DNA of 64,000 nucleotides from Chondromyces crocatus. GTDB taxonomy: Bacteria; Myxococcota_A; Polyangia; Polyangiales; Polyangiaceae. The notes beneath the pieces are model-generated. The model did no database searches. It saw nothing but the letters and a program-made list of their open reading frames with translations, and was not told the DNA's origin. Made by a program: the position numbers and the translations under genes. Each line of letters starts with the position of its first letter. The first letter of the stretch is position 1. The stretch lies in contig NZ_CP012159.1 in the NCBI RefSeq assembly GCF_001189295.1, positions 9,036,501 to 9,100,500 on the forward strand. The letters are read 5' to 3'. This document shows, piece after piece, positions 1 through 8,391 of the stretch.

Positions 1-1852
1 TGCGCCTGGCGGTGGCTGGCTCGTCCTCGGACCGAACCTCTCCCTCTTCCACCTCGACCGGCTGCCCACCTCGCTCACGTCGATGCGCGAGGCGGACCTC
101 CAGGCACTCCGGCAGCTCGGCCTCGTCGTCCCCAGCACGCCCTCTCCTCCCGCCGCTCCCTCGCCCTCGGCGCCACGAACGCGCAGACGCCGAGCCGGGT
201 TTCACGGCGTGATCCTGAGCAGCCCTGGCCCTCGTGGCAGGCTGGCCGCGGCGCACCTCGCCCACGCCCTCGGCGCGCAGCACGGCATCTTCCACGTCGA
301 GACCGCCGCAGCGCTCCGGCAGGCGGCCAGGGGGACCCTCGTCGTCTGGATGGCCCAGGTCGAGCCCAGCGCCCCCCTCACCACCATCCGACACCTCGTG
401 CGCCGCGGCCTGCGGGTGCTCTGGTTCGGCGAGACGACGGAGGGACTCCAGGTCGGTCCGCTGTTCGAGTCCGTCGCCCAGGTGCGCGCATACACCGAAG
501 CCACCTCGCGGCGGGGCAGCACCCAGGCACTGCGGCGGCTGGGCTTCCGCGCAGGGTGGCCCCTCTCGCTCCTCGATCGGACCCTGACCGACCCCCGCCC
601 CATCGCCCGCGCGATCCGTCGCATCCTCACGGAACCACAGCGCTGCGTGCTCCTGCCCTCCAACCGGCAGGTCGCCCTCTGGACGGAGGCGCGCTCCGCT
701 CCGCAACCCTTCGCCATCCTCCGTCAGCGCCAGCAGTGGTCGAAGGGTCTCTTCGCGGATCTTCAGGTCGAGCGCCTCCCCGGAGGCGCCTTCATGGCCT
801 CCTGCGCCACCCCGTGCCGCGGGATCGCCGCACTCGAAGGCTGCAACGGCAAGGGACTGGATCGTCGCCACGCCGTCCTCACCGCCCTGGGCGAGGCCGT
901 CGAACGCTTCTCCGCCGCCGAGGCGGGACTGCTTCTCCCAACCGAACCACCGCCACCGACGGCCTACCCGCTGAGCGCCTTCCACCCACGCGAGGATCGG
1001 CACTACGTCGCCCACCTCCAGGCCGGCGCCCCTGATCTGCCAGGGTACCCCGTCAGCGATGAGCTCACCGGACGCCCCACACGGGTGCCCGAGTGCCTGG
1101 TCCCGTTCCCCTACATCGCGCCGCGCAACCGCCCCCGCTTCGCGAGCGACACGGCAGGCCTCGCCGCGTACCCGAGCCGCGACGGCGCGATCTTGCGCGG
1201 CGCCTCCGAGGTGCTCGAACGCAACAACCTCTACCCCCACCTCCTTCACCAGCGCCCTGCCATCCAGCTCCGCGGCGAGCGTGACGCCCTCGGGCCGCGC
1301 GTCCTGCATCTCGTGGAGCGCCTCGAACGCAGCCTGCCCGCGCGGGTGTGGCTGCTCGAGTACCCCGAAGCGCACCGCCTGCCCATCGTCCACGCCTTCC
1401 TGTTCGACCTCCGGGCAGGCCACATGAGCCGCGGCACCGGCTCGGGGACCACCGTCGCGCACGCCGCGGAGCGCGCGCTGCTCGAAGCGCTGATGACCCG
1501 CGCCCAGCACGAGCACCTGCGAAACAACCCCGAACTGCGCGCGGACGGCGGCTTTCGCGACTGGGCCAGCCCGCACCGGGTGCGCTCCCTGATCGCCTAC
1601 CTGGATCGCCAGCCGAGCGCCCCTTCGACGGCTCGTCCCGCGGCGGACGACACCGCGCAGCTCGACCGGATCAAGGATCACCTGCGGGCGGCGCAGATCC
1701 CCCTGCTCGTGGCGACGCTGCCGTGCCCCGTGGAAGGCTGGTCCGCAGTCCGGGTGCTCCTCCCGGGCCTCACCTGCCACGCGCACGCCTCCCGCAGCGC
1801 CGGCGGACGTGCCCTCCTCGGCGCATCGCTCCGCCTCCGGATCCCCACCTGA
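1..1852 (+). CDS. YcaO-domain cyclodehydratase of a TOMM/RiPP pathway, 5' end outside window
   Basis: The reading frame is open from base 2, so the true start lies left of the window; 616 residues are visible. The last two thirds form a YcaO domain: the hallmark EGCNGKG...ALGEAVERFSAAEAG stretch is encoded near 835-930, followed by further ERNNLYP and GSGTTVAHAAERALLEAL blocks. YcaO enzymes use ATP to cyclise Cys/Ser/Thr of a precursor peptide into azolines. The segment before it (about 200-720) resembles the degenerate E1-like part of fused leader-binding cyclodehydratases, and the visible N-terminus ending in LRQLGLVV fits the end of a leader-binding clamp. The C-terminus ends RLRIPT rather than in the Pro-rich PxPxP tail of many azoline synthetases. 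Neighbours are an arginase-fold enzyme and export genes. No SagB-type dehydrogenase is in the window. Family call firm; exact modification inferred. Confidence 0.9.
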   Translation, partial: APGGGWLVLGPNLSLFHLDRLPTSLTSMREADLQALRQLGLVVPSTPSPPAAPSPSAPRTRRRRAGFHGVILSSPGPRGRLAAAHLAHALGAQHGIFHVETAAALRQAARGTLVVWMAQVEPSAPLTTIRHLVRRGLRVLWFGETTEGLQVGPLFESVAQVRAYTEATSRRGSTQALRRLGFRAGWPLSLLDRTLTDPRPIARAIRRILTEPQRCVLLPSNRQVALWTEARSAPQPFAILRQRQQWSKGLFADLQVERLPGGAFMASCATPCRGIAALEGCNGKGLDRRHAVLTALGEAVERFSAAEAGLLLPTEPPPPTAYPLSAFHPREDRHYVAHLQAGAPDLPGYPVSDELTGRPTRVPECLVPFPYIAPRNRPRFASDTAGLAAYPSRDGAILRGASEVLERNNLYPHLLHQRPAIQLRGERDALGPRVLHLVERLERSLPARVWLLEYPEAHRLPIVHAFLFDLRAGHMSRGTGSGTTVAHAAERALLEALMTRAQHEHLRNNPELRADGGFRDWASPHRVRSLIAYLDRQPSAPSTARPAADDTAQLDRIKDHLRAAQIPLLVATLPCPVEGWSAVRVLLPGLTCHAHASRSAGGRALLGASLRLRIPT

Positions 1853-1937
1853 GCCGCACCGACGCATGCTCCACCCAGCACGCGGACTCCCAGGCCTCCC
1901 GATCGCCCCTCGCCTCGCTTGCGCCGCGGCGAGCGCT

Positions 1938-3170
1938 CTAGGCGTAGAGGTAGCTGGTCATGCGCGCTCGGGGCAGCTTCGCGAGCAGCAGCGCGAGCAC
2001 GTACCGCGCGACGATCTCCGCCGCGTGGTTGACGCGCTCGTCCCGCCTGGCCACCTCGACGAAGTCCGCACCCACGATGTCGAGATGGCGCGCGGCGTGC
2101 TCGATCAGATCGAGGCCCTGGTAGTACGCGATGCCTCCCAGCTCCCGCGTGCCGGTCTCGCGTGCCAGGTGCGGCGCCATGCAGTCCACATCGAAGCTCA
2201 GGTACCAGGGCAGATCGCGCGGCAGCCTGGCGAAGACCTCACGCGGAGACCGCCGCGACAGCTCCCGCGCGGTCACGAAGTGGATCCGCGGATCCGACCG
2301 CTTCCGGTGTCCGGCCGGGATCACGTCGAGCGTCCGCAGGCCGAGCTGAACCAGCTTGCGCACCCCCGCCTCGCGCATCGCCAGCGCGAAGACGCTCGCA
2401 TGGGAGAGCGGCCCGGGCTGGCTCGGATCGAGGTAGTGATCGTGGTGGGCGTCGAAGTGGAGGATGCCCAGCGCGGCGTGGTGGCGCAGCAGCGCGCGCA
2501 GCGGGAACAGGGAGATCGCATGATCCCCGCCCAGCGTGATCGGCGTGAAGCCCTGGGCCACTGCCCTGTCGACCACGAACTGGAGACGCGCACCGAACGC
2601 CGAGAGCCCCTCCCCGGGGACCCGCCGCACGTCGCCCACATCGATCGTCCCCAGCGACGGCGGCAACGTGTACACGCACCTCCCGTCGACATCGAGCAGC
2701 CGCGTCCCGGCATCCACCGCGGACGAGGCCCCGAAGTAGCGGAAGCGCTCACGGATCAACGAAGGCCCGTGCTGCGCACCAGACGCCGTGTGCGACCCCT
2801 GCTCCGAGGGCGCCCCGACCACGACGAAGCGCCTCGCCGACACGCGACGCTGCAGATCACCGAGCCCTCCAGGCGCTCCGATCGCAGGCCCACGCCCGAC
2901 ACCGACGAGCGGCCCCTCGTCCCAGTCCTCGGCCTCGGACTCGGGGACGAGCACCCGCGCCGCGAGGAGCGCATCGAGATCGCGCTTCGCGGCCTTCGTC
3001 AGGTGCGAGCCATCGGGCAGTGGCGACGGCTCCAGGAACGAATCCAGCGCACGAGCAGCACGCGCGCTGATCTTCATCCGCAACCCGAGCCGCTCGTGGA
3101 GCAGCACGTATCCCCGCCCCTCCCGCTGACAGAGAAGCCCTGGCAGAACGACATGGCGCGGAGACGGCAT
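1938..3170 (-). CDS. arginase/agmatinase-fold hydrolase with N-terminal RRE-like domain; candidate peptide arginase
   Basis: 410 residues from the ATG at 3170; longer upstream starts would run into the divergent transporter gene. Residues about 110-395 are a ureohydrolase domain with the two-metal motifs GGDH (214-217), DAHHDHY (240-246) and SFDVD (325-329) in the right order, so Mn-dependent hydrolysis of a guanidinium group is expected. Residues 1-80 are additional to the arginase fold. The segment LGLRMKISARAARALDSFL followed by a second helix ending LLAARVLVPE looks like a PqqD/RRE winged-helix leader-binding domain. Peptide arginases of the OspR type, which turn Arg into ornithine inside RiPP precursors, are established. 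With a YcaO gene on one side and a C39 exporter on the other, action on a precursor peptide is the likeliest role, but free-arginine or agmatine hydrolysis cannot be excluded. Confidence 0.85.
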   Translation of the reverse strand: MPSPRHVVLPGLLCQREGRGYVLLHERLGLRMKISARAARALDSFLEPSPLPDGSHLTKAAKRDLDALLAARVLVPESEAEDWDEGPLVGVGRGPAIGAPGGLGDLQRRVSARRFVVVGAPSEQGSHTASGAQHGPSLIRERFRYFGASSAVDAGTRLLDVDGRCVYTLPPSLGTIDVGDVRRVPGEGLSAFGARLQFVVDRAVAQGFTPITLGGDHAISLFPLRALLRHHAALGILHFDAHHDHYLDPSQPGPLSHASVFALAMREAGVRKLVQLGLRTLDVIPAGHRKRSDPRIHFVTARELSRRSPREVFARLPRDLPWYLSFDVDCMAPHLARETGTRELGGIAYYQGLDLIEHAARHLDIVGADFVEVARRDERVNHAAEIVARYVLALLLAKLPRARMTSYLYA

Positions 3171-3241
3171 CGGCCACGATTTTATCACTGCCCTCTCTGG
3201 CACCAATCCCTGGAGAATGGCGCAAACCAGGGACTTTTCCC
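3171..3241. promoter_or_regulatory. short divergent intergenic region between arginase-like and exporter genes
   Basis: Only 71 bases separate the divergent ATG (3170, minus) and GTG (3242, plus), so both promoters must lie here or overlap the 5' coding ends. The stretch is slightly richer in A/T than its surroundings (around TTTTATCACTG near 3180). I cannot assign -35/-10 boxes with confidence. Shared control of modification and export genes is an inference. Confidence 0.4.
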
Positions 3242-6094
3242 GTGATCCACCGATCGGGCCATGCACGCTGGCTCGTCCCCGAGACGCTGCAGACGTCGAC
3301 CACGGACTGCGGCCCTGCGGCCCTTCGCTCCCTGCTCGAAGGCATGGGCATCCACGCGAGCTACACGCGCCTCCGGGAAGCCTGCCAGACCGACGTCGAC
3401 GGGACCTCGATCGACGGCCTCGAAGGGCTGTGCCTCTCCCTCGGCCTGGAGGCCGAGCAGATGGTCGTCCCACGCGATCACCTCCTGCTCGAGCCGTCCC
3501 GCATCCTTCCCTGCATCGTCGTCGTCAAGAGCCGCCTCGGCCCCCACTTCGTGGTCGTCTGGAACGTGGTGGGTCCGTGGGTCCAGACCATGGATCCCTC
3601 GTACGGTCGCCGCTGGCAGCTCATCGACGCCTTCCTCGGCACCCTCATGCCCTTCGCCCTGCCCGTCGACGCAGCAGCCTGGCGCACGTGGGCCGAGAGC
3701 GACGAGTACAGCGGCGCCATCAAGGCGCGCCTCTCGGCGCTGCACCTCCCGAAGACCCGGCGCGATGCCCTGCTCGAACGCGCGCACACGGACACCACCT
3801 GGAAGGGCCTCGCTCATCTCGACGCTTCCCTCCGTTTCACGGCACAGCTCGTGAAATCAGGCGGCCTGCGGCGCGGAGGAGAGGCCTCTCGTCTCCTCGA
3901 AGCCCTGAGCGATCCTGCGCGCCAGCACGACGCCGAGATCCCCGAAGCCTACTGGTCCGTGCGCCCCTCCGCGCCAGACCACGAAGATCCCCCGTCAGAC
4001 CACGATGAGTCTGCACCTGACCACGAGGATCCCCCGTCAGACCACGATGAGTCTGCACCTGACCACGAGGATCCCCCGTCAGACCACGATGAGTCTGCAC
4101 CTGATCACGAGGGCGAGGAGCAGCTCTCCTTGCGCGGCGCCGTCGTCTTGCGCGTGCGCGCCCCGAAGAACGCCCCGCAGGACGACAACGAACCACCGCA
4201 AGACGCTGCGCCCGATCCAGACGCCACCGCGCCCCACGCGCAGAGCCCTCAGCAGCTCGCCAGCGCGATCGCGGACACCGGTCCCTCTTTGCGCGACCAC
4301 CTCCTCGCGCTGCTACGAGCCGACGGCCCGCGCGAGCGCCTGCTGCTGCTCGGCCTCCTCCTCGTCGGCACGCTCGGTGTCGTCGTCGAGCTGGTCCTGT
4401 TCCGCACCCTCATCGACCTCATGGGCCGCCTGGGCCTCGCCAGCCATCGCCTCCAGGCCCTCGGCGTCGTCCTCGTCTTCACCCTCTCGCTTCTCCTCCT
4501 CGACATCCCCGCGATGAGCCTCGTGCTCCGTGCGGGCCGCCGCCTGGAGCTCCGGCTACGCCTCGGCTTCGCGGAGCGCTTGCCCAGGCTCGCCGACAGG
4601 TACCTCCAGAGCCGTCTCGTCTCCGACCTCGCGGGCCGGCTCCATCACGCCACACGGATCCGCCAGCTCCCCGACGTCCTCTGGCAGCTCGCCCGCGCGG
4701 GCATGGAGCTGCTCATGACCGCCGTGGCGCTCGCGTGGCTCGACCCACGCCTCCTCCCGCACCTCGGCGTCGTCGTCACGCTCGGCGTGCTGATCCCCCT
4801 GCTCACCTACAACGCCGTCCAGGAGCACGACTACCGCGTCCGCACCCTGAGCGGCAGCCTGTACCGCTTCTACCTCGACGCCCTCCAGGGCCTGTTTCCA
4901 GTCCTCACCCACGGCGCAGAGCGCGGCGTCCAGAGCGAGCACGACCAGATCATGAGCCACTGGGAGACCGCCTCCCACGCTCTCCTGCGCGTGCGCATGG
5001 GCGCCGAAGGACTCCAGCTCCTCGTCGGCCTGGGCTCCGCCGTGTGGCTCGTGCACGCCCACCTGCGCCACGTCGAGGGCCACGTCGGCAGTGTCCTCCT
5101 CGTCGTCTACCTCGCGCTGAACCTCCCCGCCCTCGGACAGCGCCTCTCGCTCCTCACACGGCAGTTCGTCCGGCTCAGGAACTACAGCTTCATCCTCCTC
5201 GAAACGCTGGCCGAGCCGCTCCAGCGTCCCCCGTCAGCAGCCCTCACGCGCGCATCGTCAGCGCCCCCGCCCCCGCGCGTGACCGGCATCCAGCTCGACT
5301 TCCAGCAGCTCTCCGTGGTCTCCGGCGGAAAGGAACGCCTCGCTTCCCTCGACCTTTCCATCCGCCCCGGAGAGCACATCGCCGTCGTCGGCCCCTCGGG
5401 CGCTGGCAAATCCAGCCTCTTCGGCCTCCTCCTCGGCTGGGTCGAGCCCACCGATGGACACCTGCTCCTCGATGGCGAGCCCCTGAGCCCCGCCGTCCTG
5501 ACACGGCTCACCGAGCACCTCGCCTGGGTCGACCCGGTCACCCAGCTCTGGAACCGCCCCCTCCTCGACAACCTCACCTACGCCGCACCAGGCCGCAGCG
5601 TCGGCGAGACGATCGACGCCGTGGACCTCCGCACGGTCCTCGGCCGCCTCCCCCAGGGCCTCCAGACCTCGCTCGGCGAGGGAGGTCGACTCCTCTCCGG
5701 GGGCGAGGGCCAGCGCGTGCGCCTCGGCCGCGCCCACCTCCAGCACGACGCCCGCCTCGTGCTCCTCGACGAAGCCTTCCGCGGCCTCGACCTCCCCGTG
5801 CGCAAGCGCCTCCTGCGCATGGCGCGCGCGCGGTGGCGAGACGCCACCCTCCTCTGCATCACCCACGACATCGAGGAAGCCCTCGCCTTCGACCGGGTCC
5901 TGGTCATCGACGACGGCCGCCTCGTCGAGGACGGCGATCCCCGCGTCCTCGCCCGCACCCAGGGCACGCACTACCACACCTTGCTCACCCTCAAAGCCTC
6001 GCTCCAGGGCGCCTTGAGCGCGCCCGCGTGGCGTCAGGTCGTCGTCTCCGCGGGCCGCATCGCGCCTCCCTCCCCTCCAGGAGCCACACCGTGA
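3242..6094 (+). CDS. C39-peptidase / ABC-transporter fusion, leader-cleaving peptide exporter
   Basis: 950 residues from a GTG start. The N-terminal 130 residues are a C39 bacteriocin-processing protease with the full catalytic set: oxyanion Gln17, Cys23 (in TDCGPAAL), His102 (PHFVVVW) and Asp118 (MDPSYG). A low-complexity linker follows (about residues 240-340) containing three copies of a 14-residue acidic/His unit. Transmembrane helices lie around 360-620, then an ABC ATPase domain with Walker A GPSGAGKSS, signature LSGGEGQRVRLG and Walker B LVLLDEAF. Such proteins cut the leader, usually after Gly-Gly, and export the core peptide across the inner membrane. The stop overlaps the next gene's GTG (GTGA at 6091-6094), pointing to translational coupling with the second ABC protein. 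Confident family call; the substrate is not visible in the window. Confidence 0.93.
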   Translation: MIHRSGHARWLVPETLQTSTTDCGPAALRSLLEGMGIHASYTRLREACQTDVDGTSIDGLEGLCLSLGLEAEQMVVPRDHLLLEPSRILPCIVVVKSRLGPHFVVVWNVVGPWVQTMDPSYGRRWQLIDAFLGTLMPFALPVDAAAWRTWAESDEYSGAIKARLSALHLPKTRRDALLERAHTDTTWKGLAHLDASLRFTAQLVKSGGLRRGGEASRLLEALSDPARQHDAEIPEAYWSVRPSAPDHEDPPSDHDESAPDHEDPPSDHDESAPDHEDPPSDHDESAPDHEGEEQLSLRGAVVLRVRAPKNAPQDDNEPPQDAAPDPDATAPHAQSPQQLASAIADTGPSLRDHLLALLRADGPRERLLLLGLLLVGTLGVVVELVLFRTLIDLMGRLGLASHRLQALGVVLVFTLSLLLLDIPAMSLVLRAGRRLELRLRLGFAERLPRLADRYLQSRLVSDLAGRLHHATRIRQLPDVLWQLARAGMELLMTAVALAWLDPRLLPHLGVVVTLGVLIPLLTYNAVQEHDYRVRTLSGSLYRFYLDALQGLFPVLTHGAERGVQSEHDQIMSHWETASHALLRVRMGAEGLQLLVGLGSAVWLVHAHLRHVEGHVGSVLLVVYLALNLPALGQRLSLLTRQFVRLRNYSFILLETLAEPLQRPPSAALTRASSAPPPPRVTGIQLDFQQLSVVSGGKERLASLDLSIRPGEHIAVVGPSGAGKSSLFGLLLGWVEPTDGHLLLDGEPLSPAVLTRLTEHLAWVDPVTQLWNRPLLDNLTYAAPGRSVGETIDAVDLRTVLGRLPQGLQTSLGEGGRLLSGGEGQRVRLGRAHLQHDARLVLLDEAFRGLDLPVRKRLLRMARARWRDATLLCITHDIEEALAFDRVLVIDDGRLVEDGDPRVLARTQGTHYHTLLTLKASLQGALSAPAWRQVVVSAGRIAPPSPPGATP
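3971..4111 (+). repeat. 42-bp tandem repeat in the exporter linker (3 full units plus a partial)
   Basis: Units run 3971-4012, 4013-4054 and 4055-4096, with a partial fourth to 4111. Each encodes the 14 residues APDHEDPPSDHDES. Units two and three are nearly identical at the DNA level, implying recent expansion. The repeat stays in frame and sits between the peptidase and membrane domains. Confidence 0.95.
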
Positions 6095-8385
6095 GCCCCT
6101 CCATCGAGCGCGCCGCCTGGCCGATCGAGCGCCTCGGCGACGCCGCAGCCGCTCTCGCGCAGCACCTCGGCTCGACCTTCACGCAGCCGCCTGCCGGCAC
6201 GCCCCCCACCGACGCCGATGCCTGGGCGCTGACGCGATGGCTCGAATCCCTCGAAGCCACACTCCACATCACCTTCCACCCGGTCGAGCCCTCCCTGAGC
6301 CGCCTCGGCCCCGTGCTCACCCACCCCCTGCCGAGCCTCGCCCTCCTGCACACCCCCCAGGGCCGACGGGTGCTGGTCATCCTCCGCGCCACCGGGCGAT
6401 GCCTCGCTCTCCTCGCGCCCGACGGCCGACGCATCGAGGTCGACCGACACGCAGCCGAAGACACCCTCGCCCACGCCGCCCTCACCGCCGCTGCCCGGCA
6501 CATCGAGCCTCTCCTCGATCTCGCCGCCGTTCCACCCCGTCGCCGCGCCGCCACCCGGCGCGCCCTCCTCGAAGACTGGCTCGGCGAACAGCCAGTCGCT
6601 CAGCTCTGGCGCGTGCGCATCGCGGCGGCGGCCCCGGTGCGACAGCAGGCCGCCCACGTCCATCTCCCGCGACTCGTCTCGCTCATCGCCATCGCCTTCG
6701 CCGCCTACCAGCTCCTCTTCCTCGCCTCGTGGTGGGCGCTCGGCGAGAGCGCCTTCGCCGGCCACCTCGACGCAGGCTGGATCGCCGCGTGGACCCTCGT
6801 GCTCCTCTCCTCGGCGCCCTTCCTCCAGGCCTCGAGCTGGCTCCAGGGGCACGTCTCCATCGCCGTCGCGCGCCTCCTCAAATCCCGCCTCCTGCGCGGC
6901 AGCCTCGCCGTGGATCCCGATCGCCTCAAGCACGAGGGCATCGGTCACCAGATCGGCCGGGTCATCGAGGCCGAGACCTTCGAGCTGCTCTCCTTGAACG
7001 GCGGCTTCCTCGGCCTCCTCGCCCTCTTCCAGCTCCCCGCCGCGGCCACGGTGCTCGCGCTCGGTCCAGGCGGCGCGGTCCAGGTCCTCGCGCTCCTCGC
7101 CTGGAGCGCGCTCACCGGACTCAGCGCCCTCCGCTTCTACCGCGCCCGCGCCGCCTGGTCCCACCGCGCCTTGCGCCTCACCCACGACACCATCGAGCGC
7201 ATGGTCGGCAACCGCACCCGCCTCCTCCAGCAACCCGAAGCAGCCTGGCATCACGACGAAGATCGCGACCTCGCCGCCGTCGCCGAGGCCGCAGCCCGCA
7301 TGGACCAGCGTGACGTCGTCATGCGCGCCGTCATCCCGCGCGGCTGGCTCGTCCTCGGTGTGGCCTCACTCCTGCCGACCGTCATCGAGCAGCGCATCTC
7401 CACCGCGCGCATCGCCATCGCCCTCGGCGGCGTCCTGCTCGCCTACCAGGCGTTCTACCTCCTCTCCCAGTCGCTCACGCAGATCCTCACCGCCCACGTC
7501 TCGTGGACGCTGGTCCGCGACCTCTTTCACGCCGGCGCAGCCCCGCCCCTCACCCTGCCGCTCTGCCCGGACGAAGACCCTGCCCGCAACGCCGTCGTCA
7601 GCGACGCCCACGGCGACCCGCCCCCCGACCTCACAGAGGCCCCTCCCGGCGACCCCCCCACCGACCTCACGGAGACCCCTCCAGCCGACGCACCTGCCGC
7701 TCAGATGCCGCCTGCCGCTCAGATGCCACCTGCGGCTCAGATGCCGCTTGCGGCTCAGCTACCGCCTTCAGCCCCCGTCCTCCTCGAAGCCACCAACCTC
7801 GCCTTCCGCTACCCCGACCGCGCAGCGCCGGTGCTCGACCAGTGCAGCCTCACCATCGCGCACCGCGACCGCATCCTCCTCTGCGGCTCCTCGGGCGGTG
7901 GCAAATCGACGCTCGCTTCCCTCCTCGCCGGCCTGCGCGAACCCCAGGAGGGAACCTTGCTCCTTGCCGGCCTCGACCGCCCCACCCTCGGGCACGAAGC
8001 CTGGCGACGACGCGTCGTCCTCGTTCCCCAGTTCCACGAGAACCACGTCTTCACCGCCAGCTTTGCGTTCAACCTCCTCGTCGGGCGCAGGTGGCCGGCC
8101 CACGACGAGGACTACCGCGCCGCCGAGACGGTCTGCCACGGCCTCGGCCTCGGCAAGCTCCTCGAACGCATGCCGGGTGGCCTCATGGAGATGGTCGGCG
8201 AGGCGGGCTGGCGCCTCTCGCATGGCGAGCGCAGCCGCATGTTCGTCGCCCGCGCCATCCTCCAGTCCCCGCGCGTCCTCATCCTCGACGAGTGCTTCGG
8301 AGCCCTCGATCCGCAGAACGTCCTCCGCTGCCTCGACTACGTCGCGCAGCAAGACTGCAGCTTGATCCTCATCTCCCATCCCTGA
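6091..8385 (+). CDS. second ABC transporter of the peptide-export pair (NHLP-type, no peptidase domain)
   Basis: 764 residues from the GTG at 6091, which overlaps the previous stop as GTGA; the frame is open much further upstream but that part is antisense-like shadow inside the previous gene. The N-terminal 190 residues are a cytosolic domain without the C39 Cys/His signature. Membrane helices span roughly residues 190-470. A Pro/Ala/Met-rich linker with repeated PPAAQM follows (about 500-565), then an ABC ATPase with Walker A GSSGGGKST, signature LSHGERSRM and Walker B ILILDECF. The protein ends soon after the H-loop (ILISHP). Paired ABC proteins, one with and one without the peptidase, are typical of NHLP/nitrile-hydratase-leader-type RiPP export systems. 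Forms an apparent operon with the genes on both sides. Confidence 0.88.
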   Translation: MSPSIERAAWPIERLGDAAAALAQHLGSTFTQPPAGTPPTDADAWALTRWLESLEATLHITFHPVEPSLSRLGPVLTHPLPSLALLHTPQGRRVLVILRATGRCLALLAPDGRRIEVDRHAAEDTLAHAALTAAARHIEPLLDLAAVPPRRRAATRRALLEDWLGEQPVAQLWRVRIAAAAPVRQQAAHVHLPRLVSLIAIAFAAYQLLFLASWWALGESAFAGHLDAGWIAAWTLVLLSSAPFLQASSWLQGHVSIAVARLLKSRLLRGSLAVDPDRLKHEGIGHQIGRVIEAETFELLSLNGGFLGLLALFQLPAAATVLALGPGGAVQVLALLAWSALTGLSALRFYRARAAWSHRALRLTHDTIERMVGNRTRLLQQPEAAWHHDEDRDLAAVAEAAARMDQRDVVMRAVIPRGWLVLGVASLLPTVIEQRISTARIAIALGGVLLAYQAFYLLSQSLTQILTAHVSWTLVRDLFHAGAAPPLTLPLCPDEDPARNAVVSDAHGDPPPDLTEAPPGDPPTDLTETPPADAPAAQMPPAAQMPPAAQMPLAAQLPPSAPVLLEATNLAFRYPDRAAPVLDQCSLTIAHRDRILLCGSSGGGKSTLASLLAGLREPQEGTLLLAGLDRPTLGHEAWRRRVVLVPQFHENHVFTASFAFNLLVGRRWPAHDEDYRAAETVCHGLGLGKLLERMPGGLMEMVGEAGWRLSHGERSRMFVARAILQSPRVLILDECFGALDPQNVLRCLDYVAQQDCSLILISHP

Positions 8386-8391
8386 GCACCG

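Noticed and set aside
4735-6090. Upstream extension of the second ABC gene's frame.
   Set aside because: This part is Arg/Pro-rich shadow inside the C39-ABC gene; the GTG at 6091 starts the conserved protein.
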